A stretch of DNA of 64,000 bases from Streptomyces sp. NBC_01775 (GTDB lineage: Bacteria > Actinomycetota > Actinomycetes > Streptomycetales > Streptomycetaceae). Under the pieces are notes generated by a model. The model did not search any database and was not told where the DNA came from. It saw only the letters and a program-made list of their open reading frames with translations. The stretch lies in assembly GCF_035917675.1 (NCBI RefSeq), contig NZ_CP109104.1, positions 2,790,001-2,854,000 of the forward strand, read 5' to 3'. The position numbers and the translations under genes are program-made. The first letter of the stretch is position 1. Each line of letters begins with the position of its first letter. Below are positions 16,699 through 27,936 of this stretch, one piece after another.

Positions 16699-18339
16699 AT
16701 GACAGCGAACGACCTGCCCGCCGTCGGCATACCCGCCCGCCTCGCCGCACGCATGAGCATGCCTGAGCAACACGCGTATCTGCGCGAGAAGCTGTCCCGC
16801 CGCGAGAAGCCGTCCCGGCGCGGAGTGCTGCGCGGCGGCGGGCTGGTCGTCGCGGGGGCGGCGGGGGCTGCCGGGCTGGTGAGCGCCTCCGAGGCCGCGC
16901 TCGGCGACGGGCCCGGCGCCGCCGCCGGGCCCACGCTGGTGGCCTCGCCGGTGAAGGTGGACGGCTCGCTGGTGGCACCGTTCGGCCGCCACCTGGCCTT
17001 CGGCTCCGACCCGAAGACCCGGATGCGGATCTCCTGGCAGGTGCCGTTCGCGGTGAAGCGGCCCTACGTGCGCGTCGGGCTCAAGCCCTGGGAGCTGGGC
17101 CGCCGGATCGAGGCCGAGGTCCGGCCACTGCACACGCCCTCGCTCGGCCGCGACGTCCCCGAGGTCGAGCAGCTGTATCTGCACGCCGCGCTCGACGGGC
17201 TGCGCCCGGGCACGACGTACTACTACGGCGTCGGCCACGACGGCTTCGACCCGGCCTCGGCCGAACGGCTCGGCACCGTCGGCTCGTTCACCACCGCGCC
17301 CGCCGACGCCGGGGAACGGTTCGTCTTCACCGCCTTCGGCGACCAGGGCGTCAGCTACGACGCGCTCGCCAACGACCAGCTCCTGCTGGGCCAGAACCCC
17401 GCCTTCCACCTCCACGCCGGCGACATCTGCTACGCCGACGACTCGGGCCACGGCAAGGAGTCGGACACCTACGACGCGCGGGTGTGGGACCAATTCCTCG
17501 CCCAGACCGAGTCGGTCGCCGCGCGCGTCCCCTGGATGGTGACCACGGGCAACCACGACATGGAGGCGTGGTACTCCCCCAACGGCTACGGCGGCCAGTC
17601 GGCGCGCTGGTCCCTCCCCGACAACGGGCCCGACCCCGAGAAGGCGCCCGGCGTCTACTCGTTCCGGTACGGGAACGTGGGCGTCGTCGCGCTCGACGCC
17701 AACGACGTCTCCTACGAGATCCCCGCCAACCGCGGCTACACCGACGGCGCGCAGACGCGGTGGCTCGCGCGCGAGCTGAAGCGGCTGCGCGCGGCCGACG
17801 GGGGTGACAGGGGCGACGGGGCGGCCGACAGGGTCGACTTCATCGTCGTCTTCTTCCACCACTGCGCGTACTCCACCAGCACGCACGCCTCGGACGGCGG
17901 GGTGCGGGACGAGTGGGTCGCGCTGTTCGAACAGCACCGGGTCGATCTCGTCGTCAACGGACACAACCACGTCTACGAGCGGACCGATCCGGTGCGGGGC
18001 GGCGAGCCCACGCGGAAGCTGGAGATCGGCGGGACGACCGAGCCCCGCCGGGACGGCACGGTGTACGTGACCGCCGGGGGCGCGGGGAAGAAGCTGTACG
18101 ACTTTCCGGTGCCGGACAGCTATGAGGGGCATCTCGACGAGCGGGAGAGTGTGCCCAGCTTTCACTGGACGAAGGCGCGGGTGCAAAACCGCGACCACGT
18201 CGAGTGGTCGCGGGTCCGCTACACGGGGTTCTCGTTCCTCGCCGTCGAGTCCCGGCCGGGGGGCCGGCCGTCACTCGAAGTGACGGCCTTGGCGGAGTCG
18301 GGCCGCCGCATCGACCACTTCGTGGTGCGGCACGGCTGA
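16699..18339 (+). CDS. Purple acid phosphatase-like metallophosphoesterase, Tat-exported
   Basis: This 546-residue secreted protein has a late twin-arginine signal ('SRRGVLRGGGLVVAGAAGA', residues about 38-60) after a conserved MSMPEQHAYL-type leader. A fibronectin-like N-terminal domain precedes the catalytic domain. The metal ligands of purple acid phosphatases are in place: 'FGDQGVSYD', 'HAGDICYAD', 'TTGNHDMEA', 'VFFHHCAYS' and 'VNGHNHVYER'. The start is the ATG before TANDLP; an ATG 18 codons later would still keep the signal. The ribosome site is weak. With PhoD it makes a second exported phosphatase within 6 kb. Confidence 0.85.
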   Translation: MTANDLPAVGIPARLAARMSMPEQHAYLREKLSRREKPSRRGVLRGGGLVVAGAAGAAGLVSASEAALGDGPGAAAGPTLVASPVKVDGSLVAPFGRHLAFGSDPKTRMRISWQVPFAVKRPYVRVGLKPWELGRRIEAEVRPLHTPSLGRDVPEVEQLYLHAALDGLRPGTTYYYGVGHDGFDPASAERLGTVGSFTTAPADAGERFVFTAFGDQGVSYDALANDQLLLGQNPAFHLHAGDICYADDSGHGKESDTYDARVWDQFLAQTESVAARVPWMVTTGNHDMEAWYSPNGYGGQSARWSLPDNGPDPEKAPGVYSFRYGNVGVVALDANDVSYEIPANRGYTDGAQTRWLARELKRLRAADGGDRGDGAADRVDFIVVFFHHCAYSTSTHASDGGVRDEWVALFEQHRVDLVVNGHNHVYERTDPVRGGEPTRKLEIGGTTEPRRDGTVYVTAGGAGKKLYDFPVPDSYEGHLDERESVPSFHWTKARVQNRDHVEWSRVRYTGFSFLAVESRPGGRPSLEVTALAESGRRIDHFVVRHG

Positions 18340-18352
18340 AATGGCCCCTGCC

Positions 18353-18386
18353 CCTCCCTCAGCCTCCGGCCGGGAGGTACCCCCAC
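18353..18386. repeat. REP-like palindromic repeat (intergenic copy)
   Basis: This 34-base element has the pattern CCTCCC-N-CAGCCTCCGGC-GGGAGGT-CCCCC. It matches 28 of 34 bases of the copy inside the PucR gene at 22085-22118. Confidence 0.6.
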
Positions 18387-18397
18387 TTCCCGTTTCT

Positions 18398-18463
18398 TTG
18401 GGGGCTCGGCCCCCAAGCCCCCGGTCCTCAAACGCCGGACGGGCTACTCAGCAGCCCGTCCGG
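18398..18463. terminator. Two hairpins downstream of the phosphatase gene
   Basis: TTGGGGGC TCG GCCCCCAA (18398-18416) is followed by CCGGACGGGCT and AGCCCGTCCGG around a 7-base loop (18435-18463). The second is of a type widely repeated in Streptomyces genomes (from memory). Together they separate the convergent phosphatase and 44-aa genes. Confidence 0.65.
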
Positions 18464-18485
18464 TCCCCAGCGACAGCCGAAGGTC

Positions 18486-18620
18486 TCAACGGCGGTCGAA
18501 AGCACGCTGAAGGGCCTCCGACGCCTTGCGGCGCTCTTCTTCGCGGAGTCGCGCCGCCGCACGGGAGCGGCGGAGCCTCGAGGCGGGGGCGTGAGTGTGG
18601 GTGGCTGTGGGCGTGGCCAT
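18486..18620 (-). CDS. Small basic helical protein (44 aa)
   Basis: This short protein has a Thr/His/Ala-rich head and a strongly charged helix 'RLRRSRAAARLREEERRKAS' to the end. The ATG follows AAGGAG at 9 bases, which is a good reason to accept this small gene; an upstream frame extension lacks a ribosome site. Third positions are G/C-rich. The family is unknown to me, although similar short Arg/Glu/Ala-rich proteins occur in Streptomyces. A cluster of dyads upstream (18758-18827) suggests regulated expression. Confidence 0.6.
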   Translation of the reverse strand: MATPTATHTHAPASRLRRSRAAARLREEERRKASEALQRAFDRR

Positions 18621-18757
18621 GGGAAGCAACTCCTTCTGCGCGAGCGAGGGGAGATCTGCCTGACAGCCGGAGGCGGGGACAGCCGGTGCGGCAGGGGTCA
18701 CCTGCGCCAGGCACACGGCGTCACGTCCGCGATGCGCTCGGTGGAGCGGGACGTTCG

Positions 18758-18827
18758 GCTCCTACAAAGATAGGAGCTCGCAGCCGTGATGTCTCGCCAA
18801 ATAGTTGGCCTTCCTACTATCTGAGAC
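18758..18827 (-). promoter_or_regulatory. Dyad cluster upstream of the 44-aa gene
   Basis: GCTCCTA/TAGGAGC (18758-18777) is a perfect 7-bp dyad. ATAGTTGG/CCTACTAT (18801-18820) matches in 7 of 8 pairs and is flanked by GTCTC and GAGAC. The segment is clearly AT-richer than its surroundings. It looks like a promoter with an operator; the direction fits the small gene. Confidence 0.5.
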
Positions 18828-18845
18828 GAGGCCCACACACACGAC

Positions 18846-18881
18846 AGGGCCCGGCCCCCTCCTGGGAAGGGGCCGGGCCCT
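18846..18881 (-). terminator. Hairpin terminator after pruA
   Basis: AGGGCCCGGCCCC and GGGGCCGGGCCCT pair perfectly (13 bp) over a 10-base loop, 23 bases past the pruA stop. Confidence 0.8.
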
Positions 18882-18903
18882 CATCGCACAGGGGCGGCGG
18901 GGG

Positions 18904-20544
<1,641 letters not shown>

Positions 20545-20652
20545 GGGTTGCTCCTTGGGTCGTGAGGTGTTTTCCCGGGGGCTGCGGCTCGTGTCGGCTT
20601 CGCCGGGGCCCCCGGGGCCCCCGGCAGGGGGCAGCGGTCTGCGAAGGGTGCG

Positions 20653-21579
20653 TCAGCCTCGGCTGACCAGCGAGCGCAGGAAGAAGGCCAGGTTCGCGGG
20701 GCGCTCCGCGAGGCGCCGCATGAAATAGCCGTACCAGTCGGTGCCGTACGGGACGTAGACTCGCATCCGGTGGCCCTCCGCCACCAGCCGCTCCTGCTCG
20801 GCGCTGCGGATGCCGTAGAGCATCTGGAACTCGTACTCGTCCTCCTTCCGACCGTAACGCGCGGCCAGATCCTGGGCGATGGCCACCATCCGCGGGTCGT
20901 GCGAGCCGACCATCGGGTAGCCCTTGCCCGCCATCAGGACCTTCAGACAGCGCACGTACGCCCTGTCGACCTCGCGCTTGTCCTGGAAGGCGACCTCGGG
21001 GGGCTCGTTGTAGGCGCCCTTGACCAGCCGGACCCGGGAGCCCTCGCCGGCCAGCGCGTGGCAGTCCGCCTCGGTCCTGAACAGATAGGACTGGACGACG
21101 GCACCGGTGGCGGGAAAGCGCTGCCGCAGCTCACCGAGGATGGCGAGCGTGGAGTCGACGGTGGTGTGGTCCTCCATGTCGAGGGTCACGGTCGTCCCGG
21201 CCTCGGCGGCGGCCTCCACCACGGGCAGCACGTTCTCGGTGGCCAGCTCGTGCCCGCCGGGCAGGGCCTGCCCGAAGGCGGAGAGCTTCACCGACATCTC
21301 GGCCCGCGCCCCCAGCCCGGCACCGGCCAGGGCCTCGGCCAGCGCGAGGTAGGCGTCACGGTTGCGCAGCGCCTCGGACCGGTCGGTGATGTCCTCGCCC
21401 AGATGGTCAATGGTGACTTCCATACCACGCCCGGCGAGCGAGGTGATGCCGCTCAGACACTGATCGAGCTGCTCGCCCGCCACGAACCGGTCCACCATCG
21501 GGCGGGTGACCGGCGCGGCCGAGACGAGGCGTCGGATGCTGTCGCTGCGCGCGGCGGCGAGGAGCACGGGTCCCAGCAC
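20653..21579 (-). CDS. Proline dehydrogenase (monofunctional)
   Basis: This 308-residue FAD enzyme oxidises proline to pyrroline-5-carboxylate. The TIM-barrel is recognisable by 'AEMSVKLSAFGQAL', 'TVTLDMEDHTTVDSTL', 'SYLFRTEADCHALA' and 'RVRLVKGAYNEPP'. The ending 'YVPYGTDWYGYFMRRLAERP' is diagnostic. The GTG start sits 6 bases after GGAGG; longer in-frame starts have no site. pruA follows. The regulator gene diverges across 253 bases. Confidence 0.93.
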   Translation of the reverse strand: MLGPVLLAAARSDSIRRLVSAAPVTRPMVDRFVAGEQLDQCLSGITSLAGRGMEVTIDHLGEDITDRSEALRNRDAYLALAEALAGAGLGARAEMSVKLSAFGQALPGGHELATENVLPVVEAAAEAGTTVTLDMEDHTTVDSTLAILGELRQRFPATGAVVQSYLFRTEADCHALAGEGSRVRLVKGAYNEPPEVAFQDKREVDRAYVRCLKVLMAGKGYPMVGSHDPRMVAIAQDLAARYGRKEDEYEFQMLYGIRSAEQERLVAEGHRMRVYVPYGTDWYGYFMRRLAERPANLAFFLRSLVSRG

Positions 21580-21703
21580 GGGGCACCTCCACGGATTGTT
21601 CTTGTGCAGGACTCGACGGCGCGGGAGCGCGGGAGCCACCCAGGAATGTAAGGATCCCGCCACCTCGCGGCCATCGACACCTGTCACGCGTCCGTGCCCT
21701 GCA

Positions 21704-21723
21704 TCTCAGACAGATGTATGAGA
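21704..21723. promoter_or_regulatory. TCTCA-N10-TGAGA dyad in the proline dehydrogenase/PucR promoter region
   Basis: This short inverted repeat lies 125 bases upstream of proline dehydrogenase and 110 bases upstream of the PucR gene, in the AT-richest part of the gap. It could be the regulator's site or a promoter element; only the symmetry supports it. Confidence 0.35.
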
Positions 21724-21832
21724 ATGGGCCTACAGCCCCGCGCGGCTGGGCTCCCGGGGATCCTGGGGGCTCCCGGCCGGAGGCCCGGGGACCGGCGGGT
21801 AGGGAACGAGTGACGACGGAGGCCCGGGCGGT

Positions 21833-23056
21833 ATGAGCGAGGACTACCAGGCGCTGATCGACGAGGTCTCCCAGCTGGTGGGCACGCCCGCCACGCTGGA
21901 GGGCCGCGACTTCGCGCTGATCGCCTTCGGCGCCCACGGGGGCGGGGGCGAGGAGGGCGAGGCCGACGGCCCGGCGCTGGATTCGGTGCGCACCCGCACC
22001 ATCCTCCAGCGCCGCTCGACGCCCGCCGTGCGCGCCTTCTTCGAGAGCTTCGGCATCACCAGGGCCACGGGCCCCGTCCGCGTCCCTCCCCCGGCCTCCG
22101 GCGGGGAGGTGCCCCCGGACCCGGCGACCGGGGTGGTGCACGGCCGCATCTGCCTGCCGGTGCGCGAGCGGGGCGTGGTCTACGGCTACATCTGGCTGCT
22201 GGACGACGGGGCCCTGGAGCTGACCGACCCCCGGCTGGCCGCCGCGATGGCGGTCGCCGACCGTGCGGGCGCGCTGCTGGCGGCCCAGACCCGCGACGAG
22301 GCCCGCACCGGGGAACTGCTGCGCACCGCGCTCGCCCCGGCGGGCGGCGGCGCGCGGGACGAGGCGCTGGCCGGGCTGCGCACCGCGCTGGGCTCCGCCG
22401 CCACGGGGCCGCTGGCGCTGGTCGCCGTCGCGCCCTGGCCCGAGGACGAGTCCCCCGGCCCCGGGCGCGGTCCGGTGCCCGCCGCCATCCCCCGGCTCGC
22501 GGCGCAGTGCGCGAGGGACGGCGCGCTGGCGGTGCTCGTACGGCTGCGCGGCCCGCACGGTCTGGAGCCCGCGCGCACGGCGGCCGAGCGGCTGCTGCGC
22601 TCCCCGGTCTCCACCGCCGGTACGGGCGCGGAGGCGCGGGGTCCGGCCGCCGGGCTGAGCGCGCCGCGCACCGGGGTCGACGAGCTGCCCGAGGCGTGGG
22701 CCGAGGCCCTCGCGGCGGCGCGCGCCGCACGGGCCGAGTCACTGCCCGGCGCCCTCGCCGCGTGGGACGCCATCGGCCCCTACCGCATGCTGACGCGCCT
22801 TCGGGGCCCGCTCGACGATGTTCCCGACCCCGCCGTACGGGAACTGCTGCGGCCCGCCCACAGCGAACTGGCCCGCACCGCCGAGGTGTTCCTCGACTGC
22901 GCGGGCCAGGCGGGCCGCACGGCCGCCGCCCTCGGCATCCACCGCCAGACCCTCTACTACCGCCTCTCCCGGGTGGAGCGCCTCACCGGCCTCGACCTCG
23001 ACGAGGGTGAGGACCGGCTGCTCCTCCACATGGCCCTCAAGGCAGCCCGGCTGTGA
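21833..23056 (+). CDS. PucR-type transcriptional regulator of proline utilisation (inferred)
   Basis: This 407-residue protein has a GAF-like N-terminal half and a C-terminal PucR HTH: 'AGRTAAALGIHRQTLYYRLS' with 'RVERLTGLDLDEGEDRLLLH'. It diverges from the proline catabolic genes, so it probably senses proline and activates them, as reported for PutR-like proteins. The ATG follows GGAGG at 10 bases. Residues about 84-96 (PPPASGGEVPPDP) are encoded by a REP-like repeat (22085-22118), an unusual insertion in a coding sequence. The last 20 bases overlap the convergent gene. Confidence 0.85.
   Translation: MSEDYQALIDEVSQLVGTPATLEGRDFALIAFGAHGGGGEEGEADGPALDSVRTRTILQRRSTPAVRAFFESFGITRATGPVRVPPPASGGEVPPDPATGVVHGRICLPVRERGVVYGYIWLLDDGALELTDPRLAAAMAVADRAGALLAAQTRDEARTGELLRTALAPAGGGARDEALAGLRTALGSAATGPLALVAVAPWPEDESPGPGRGPVPAAIPRLAAQCARDGALAVLVRLRGPHGLEPARTAAERLLRSPVSTAGTGAEARGPAAGLSAPRTGVDELPEAWAEALAAARAARAESLPGALAAWDAIGPYRMLTRLRGPLDDVPDPAVRELLRPAHSELARTAEVFLDCAGQAGRTAAALGIHRQTLYYRLSRVERLTGLDLDEGEDRLLLHMALKAARL
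22085..22118. repeat. REP-like palindromic repeat inside the PucR coding sequence
   Basis: This 34-base copy of the element at 18353-18386 is in frame and encodes a Pro/Gly-rich linker between the sensor's segments. The stem CCTCCCC-GGCGGGGAGG is kept. Confidence 0.6.
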
Positions 23057-24242
23057 ACGGCAGGGTGTGCCAGGGGCTCTCCGGATCCTCGGTGAGGATG
23101 CGGTGCGCGACGAGGGCGGACTCGTACCACTCGCCGAATGCCTCCTCGTCGAAGCGCAGTGCGCGGCCGAGTATGTAGCCCGCAGACAGCTCCGCCCAGG
23201 ATCCGTAGGCACTGCCGCACAGCTCCCCCGCGCGCAGCACGGCCTCTTCGGCCTGACTGGTGGTGGCCAGCCGGGCGCCGCGGCCCCAACGGGCCACGTT
23301 GACGGCCCGGCCGTAGTCGTAGGCGAGCGCGGAGCGGACCCGGCCGTCGGGCGGCAGCACTCCGTCGGCACGGAAGCGCGCCTCGTAGCGGAGGATCGTC
23401 CCGGTGAGCGAGGTGACCATGCCGGCGAGCGCCTGCTGGTCCGCGTCCTCGTTCAGCTCCAGCAGACGGCCGAGCGCGACCTCGCGCCACCGGCCGGCGG
23501 TGACGGGCTCGTCGGGGCGGTGCTCGGTCAGGGCCTCGCGTATCCCGAGCAGGAACTCCGGTTCGGGAGGGCTGTTGCTGCCTTCGAGGAGGAAGTCCAG
23601 CTGCTCGCGCCAGGTTTCATGGTCGGTGATCTCCCACAGCGCACTCAGGGTGGCGGTGTCGCCTTCGTAGCTGGTACAGACATCGCCCACGTCGTTCCAG
23701 AACACCGCGTTCTGCACGGCGAGATGGGCGCCGCAGGCCAGACCGTGCGCGAGAGGGCCCGTCAGGATGCCGGTCCGCAGGGTGAGCAGCGCGTCCGTCT
23801 CGCGCCGGGGCCCGGCCCGCCGGGCCTGCCGGTGCCAGCGCCGGGCCAGCGCGCGGTTGCCGGGAAAGTACGCCTCGGTGGGGGTGCCGGGGTTCACGAG
23901 CAGCCCCACGTGGTCCGCATCCGACAGCTTCCAGCGCTTCCAGAGCCGCTCGGCGTCCGTCAGGTGCACGGCGACCAGATGCCTGTGGGGTTCGCGCAGC
24001 AGCACACCGCGGGTGTGGACATGCAGGCACGGACGGCCGTCCCGGGTACGTATCCGGGGCTGGACAGTGCCGCCGTCCACCCGGTCCTTGTACACGTAGA
24101 TGAACAGTTCGGTGCGTTGCAGTACCGCCAGATAGGCGTCCCAGTCGGCCCTTGACCGGGCTTCCAGCAGCGCGTCCTCGATGTCGGTCGGCGTGCTCCA
24201 GTCGGCCTCGCGCCGGGTCTGTTCCGTTCCCCGTGTTCCCAT
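23037..24242 (-). CDS. DUF1266 protein with SseB-like N-terminus
   Basis: The protein is 401 residues. The first 120 or so resemble SseB-type domains ('DWDAYLAVLQRTELFIYVYK'). The C-terminal 180 form a DUF1266 domain with 'VNVARWGRGARLATTSQAEE', 'YGSWAELSAGYILGRALRFD' and the ending 'DPESPWHTLPF'. The molecular function is unknown; bacterial DUF1266 proteins are sometimes tied to effector or stress loci. It is a single gene, convergent with the PucR gene with a 20-base overlap. No signal peptide. Confidence 0.75.
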   Translation of the reverse strand: MGTRGTEQTRREADWSTPTDIEDALLEARSRADWDAYLAVLQRTELFIYVYKDRVDGGTVQPRIRTRDGRPCLHVHTRGVLLREPHRHLVAVHLTDAERLWKRWKLSDADHVGLLVNPGTPTEAYFPGNRALARRWHRQARRAGPRRETDALLTLRTGILTGPLAHGLACGAHLAVQNAVFWNDVGDVCTSYEGDTATLSALWEITDHETWREQLDFLLEGSNSPPEPEFLLGIREALTEHRPDEPVTAGRWREVALGRLLELNEDADQQALAGMVTSLTGTILRYEARFRADGVLPPDGRVRSALAYDYGRAVNVARWGRGARLATTSQAEEAVLRAGELCGSAYGSWAELSAGYILGRALRFDEEAFGEWYESALVAHRILTEDPESPWHTLPFTAGLP

Positions 24243-24284
24243 GGGCCAGCACCCTAGCCAGCGGCAGGAGGCCGGGACGACAGA

Positions 24285-24346
24285 GGGACCGCACGAAGTT
24301 CTCCGCGCGGTCCCGTTCCGTCGGCCGGCCCCTGGTTTCCGGGGCC
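24285..24346 (-). terminator. Paired hairpins after serA
   Basis: GGGACCGC/GCGGTCCC (24285-24314) and GGCCCC/GGGGCC (24327-24346) both lie just beyond the serA stop. Either may end serA transcription. Confidence 0.6.
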
Positions 24347-24351
24347 CGGCG

Positions 24352-25941
24352 TCAGTCCGTGAGGTTGACGCCCTGGGCGCGGGTGGCGCCGATCTCTCCG
24401 GCGATCTCCGCGAGCACCGGGGCGTCGATCGTGCCGTCGACGGTCAGCGCGACGAGGGCCTCGCCGCCCTCCTCCGCGCGGGAGACCTGCATCCCGGCGA
24501 TGTTGATGCCCGCCTCGCCCAGGATGCGGCCGACGGTGCCGACGACGCCGGGGCGGTCGCTGTAGCGCAGGAAGGCCATGTGGTCGGCGACCGCGAGGTC
24601 CACGCCGTGGTCGTTGATGGCCACGATCTTCTGGAGGTGCTTGGGGCCCGCCAGGGTGCCCGAGGCGGAGATCTCCTCGCCGTTGGACAGGGTGCCGCGC
24701 ACGGTGACCACGTTGCGGTGCTCGGGCGACTCGCTGGAGGTGGTCAGCCGCACCTCGACGCCGCGCTCCTGCGCGAACAGCGGTGCGTTGACGTAGGAGA
24801 CCGTCTCGTCCACCACGTCCTCGAACACGCCCTTGAGCGCGGACAGCTCCAGCACCTTGACGTCGTGCTGGGTGACCTCGCCGTACACCTCGACGTCCAG
24901 CCGGACGGCGACCTCGCCCGCGAGCGCGGTGAAGATCCGGCCGAGCTTCTCGGCCAGCGGCAGCGCCGGGCGCACGTCCTCGGCGATCACGCCACCCTGG
25001 ACGTTGACCGCGTCCGGGACCAGCTCGCCGGCCAGCGCCAGCCGTACCGACTTGGCGACGGCGATGCCCGCCTTCTCCTGCGCCTCACCCGTCGAAGCGC
25101 CCAGGTGCGGCGTGGCCACGACCTGGTCGAAGGCGAACAGCGGGGAGTCGGTGCACGGCTCCGAGGCGTACACGTCCAGGCCGGCGCCCGCGACCCGGCC
25201 CTCCTTGACCGCCTCGGCCAGCGCCTCCTCGTCGACGATGCCGCCGCGCGCCGCGTTGACGATCCGCACGTCCGGCTTGACCTTGCGCAGCGCCTCGTCA
25301 CCGATGAGCCCGAGGGTCTCGGGGGTCTTGGGGAGGTGGACGGTGATGAAGTCGGAGACCTCCAGCAGCTCGTCCAGCGAAAGCAGCTTCACACCCATCT
25401 GCGCGGCCCGCGCGGGCTGCACGAACGGGTCGTAGGCGACGACCTTCATACCGAAGGCGGACATGCGCTGGGCGACCAGCACGCCGATGCGGCCGAGGCC
25501 GACGACGCCGAGGGTCTTCTCGCTCAGCTCCACACCGGTGTATTTGCTGCGCTTCCACTCGCCGTTCTTGAGCGCGGCGTTGGCCTGCGGGATGTTGCGC
25601 GCCGTCGCGATCAGCAGGCCACAGGCCAGCTCGGCGGCGGTGACGATGTTGGAGGTCGGCGCGTTGACGACCATCACACCCGCCTTGGTGGCGGCGGGGA
25701 CATCGACGTTGTCCAGGCCCACGCCCGCCCGGGCGACGACCTTCAGCTTGCCCGCAGCCGCGACGGCCTCGGCGTCGATCTTGGTGGCGGAGCGGACGAG
25801 GACGGCATCGACATCGGCGAGAGCGGGGAGAAGTTCGGCCCGGTCGGCGCCGTTGCACTGCCGGATCTCGAAATCCGGACCGAGTGCGTCGACGGTGGCG
25901 GGCGACAGCTCTTCGGCGATGAGTACTACGGGCTTGCTCAC
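24352..25941 (-). CDS. serA: D-3-phosphoglycerate dehydrogenase
   Basis: This 529-residue enzyme catalyses the first step of serine synthesis. The NAD domain has 'LGVVGLGRIGVLVAQRM', and the active-site region includes 'NAARGGIVDEEAL' and 'VATPHLGASTGEAQ'. An intervening ASB domain (about 320-450) and a C-terminal ACT domain ('DRPGVVGTVGRILGEAGINI') follow, the long type that serine inhibits. The GTG start is 5 bases after GGAG and gives the exact length usual in actinobacteria; a longer frame upstream lacks a site. Confidence 0.95.
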   Translation of the reverse strand: MSKPVVLIAEELSPATVDALGPDFEIRQCNGADRAELLPALADVDAVLVRSATKIDAEAVAAAGKLKVVARAGVGLDNVDVPAATKAGVMVVNAPTSNIVTAAELACGLLIATARNIPQANAALKNGEWKRSKYTGVELSEKTLGVVGLGRIGVLVAQRMSAFGMKVVAYDPFVQPARAAQMGVKLLSLDELLEVSDFITVHLPKTPETLGLIGDEALRKVKPDVRIVNAARGGIVDEEALAEAVKEGRVAGAGLDVYASEPCTDSPLFAFDQVVATPHLGASTGEAQEKAGIAVAKSVRLALAGELVPDAVNVQGGVIAEDVRPALPLAEKLGRIFTALAGEVAVRLDVEVYGEVTQHDVKVLELSALKGVFEDVVDETVSYVNAPLFAQERGVEVRLTTSSESPEHRNVVTVRGTLSNGEEISASGTLAGPKHLQKIVAINDHGVDLAVADHMAFLRYSDRPGVVGTVGRILGEAGINIAGMQVSRAEEGGEALVALTVDGTIDAPVLAEIAGEIGATRAQGVNLTD

Positions 25942-26158
25942 GTGGTCTCCAGTCCTGGCGGATCGTCCCCGCGCCACGATGGCGGGGCAGGTGGTCGGCC
26001 GAGTCCCTTCGGCTGACCGCGATGAAGTGCGCGGAGGGTCATCCCCGCGGAGCGCAGGGGCAGACGCACGACGCTGTGAGCCTGGTTGCTACGCAGTCTA
26101 GCCGCGGGTGGAAGAGGGCACGGGGGATGTCGCCGGTTGCCCCACCGGCGTGGGCGAT

Positions 26159-26179
26159 CGTTCCGCAAGGGGCGGAACG
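26159..26179. terminator. 8-bp hairpin between ilvC and serA
   Basis: CGTTCCGC and GCGGAACG pair over AAGGG. It may be a second terminator for the ilv operon. Confidence 0.5.
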
Positions 26180-26291
26180 GGTGGGCACGCCGGAGCCCGC
26201 AGGCGCCCACGCTCCGCACCCGGCGAACCACGGGCGGCGCCCGGTTGGGGCCGTACACCGTCGTCGCCGGGTGCGGGTCAGCTCGTGCCCA

Positions 26292-26308
26292 CCCTCCGGC
26301 CCGGAGGG
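26292..26308 (-). terminator. Hairpin directly after ilvC stop
   Basis: CCCTCCGG and CCGGAGGG flank a single C, directly adjacent to the ilvC stop codon. It is probably the first terminator of the ilv operon. Confidence 0.6.
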
Positions 26309-27385
<1,077 letters not shown>

Positions 27386-27913
27386 TCAAGCGGAACGCTC
27401 CAGCGCGCGCAGACTCCGGTCGGTGATGGAGCGGGCGCCGCGTCCTATGGCGATCGTGCCGGACTGCACCAGTTCCTTGATGCCGTACGGCTCCAGCATC
27501 TTCAACATCGCCTCCAGCTTGTCGCTGCTGCCGGTGGCCTCGATGGTGACGGCTTCCGGCGAGACATCGACGGTCTTGGCGCGGAAGAGCTGAACGATCT
27601 CCACGATCTGGGAGCGGGTGTCGTTGTCGGCGCGGACCTTCACCAGGACGAGTTCGCGCTGGACGGCGGACGCCGGCTCCAGTTCAACGATCTTGAGGAC
27701 GTTGATCAGCTTGTTGAGCTGCTTGGTGACCTGCTCCAGCGGCAGGTCCTCGACGTTCACCACGATGGTGATCCGCGAGATGTCGGGGTGCTCGGTCACG
27801 CCGACGGCGAGCGAGTCGATGTTGAAGCCCCGGCGTGAGAAGAGGGCGGCGATCCTGGCGAGGATGCCGGGGGTGTTCTCGACCAGAACGGAGAGCGTGT
27901 GCTTGGTGGACAT
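27386..27913 (-). CDS. ilvN: Acetolactate synthase small (regulatory) subunit
   Basis: This 175-residue ACT-domain subunit binds valine and sets feedback inhibition of acetolactate synthase. The ACT core 'LVENTPGILARIAALFSRRG' and the C-terminal 'SSDKLEAMLKMLEPYGIKEL' are as expected. It lies 23 bases after ilvB. The ATG follows GGAAGG. A much longer open frame upstream is the shadow of ilvB and was rejected. It is named ilvH in some genomes. Confidence 0.95.
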   Translation of the reverse strand: MSTKHTLSVLVENTPGILARIAALFSRRGFNIDSLAVGVTEHPDISRITIVVNVEDLPLEQVTKQLNKLINVLKIVELEPASAVQRELVLVKVRADNDTRSQIVEIVQLFRAKTVDVSPEAVTIEATGSSDKLEAMLKMLEPYGIKELVQSGTIAIGRGARSITDRSLRALERSA

Positions 27914-27936
27914 CTGTCGGTGCCTTCCGTTCCGGT

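Larger units (their letters stand above)
25942..26308. other. Intergenic region between ilvC and serA
   Basis: This 367-base stretch contains the ilvC terminator hairpin at its right edge and a CGTTCCGC/GCGGAACG hairpin (26159-26179). The serA promoter should lie near its left end. No gene is supported. Confidence 0.55.

Noticed and set aside
16471..18198. 575-codon minus-strand open frame over the acid phosphatase
   Set aside because: It is antisense to a protein with all metal motifs, and its sequence is Val/Gly/Arg-rich with no domain.
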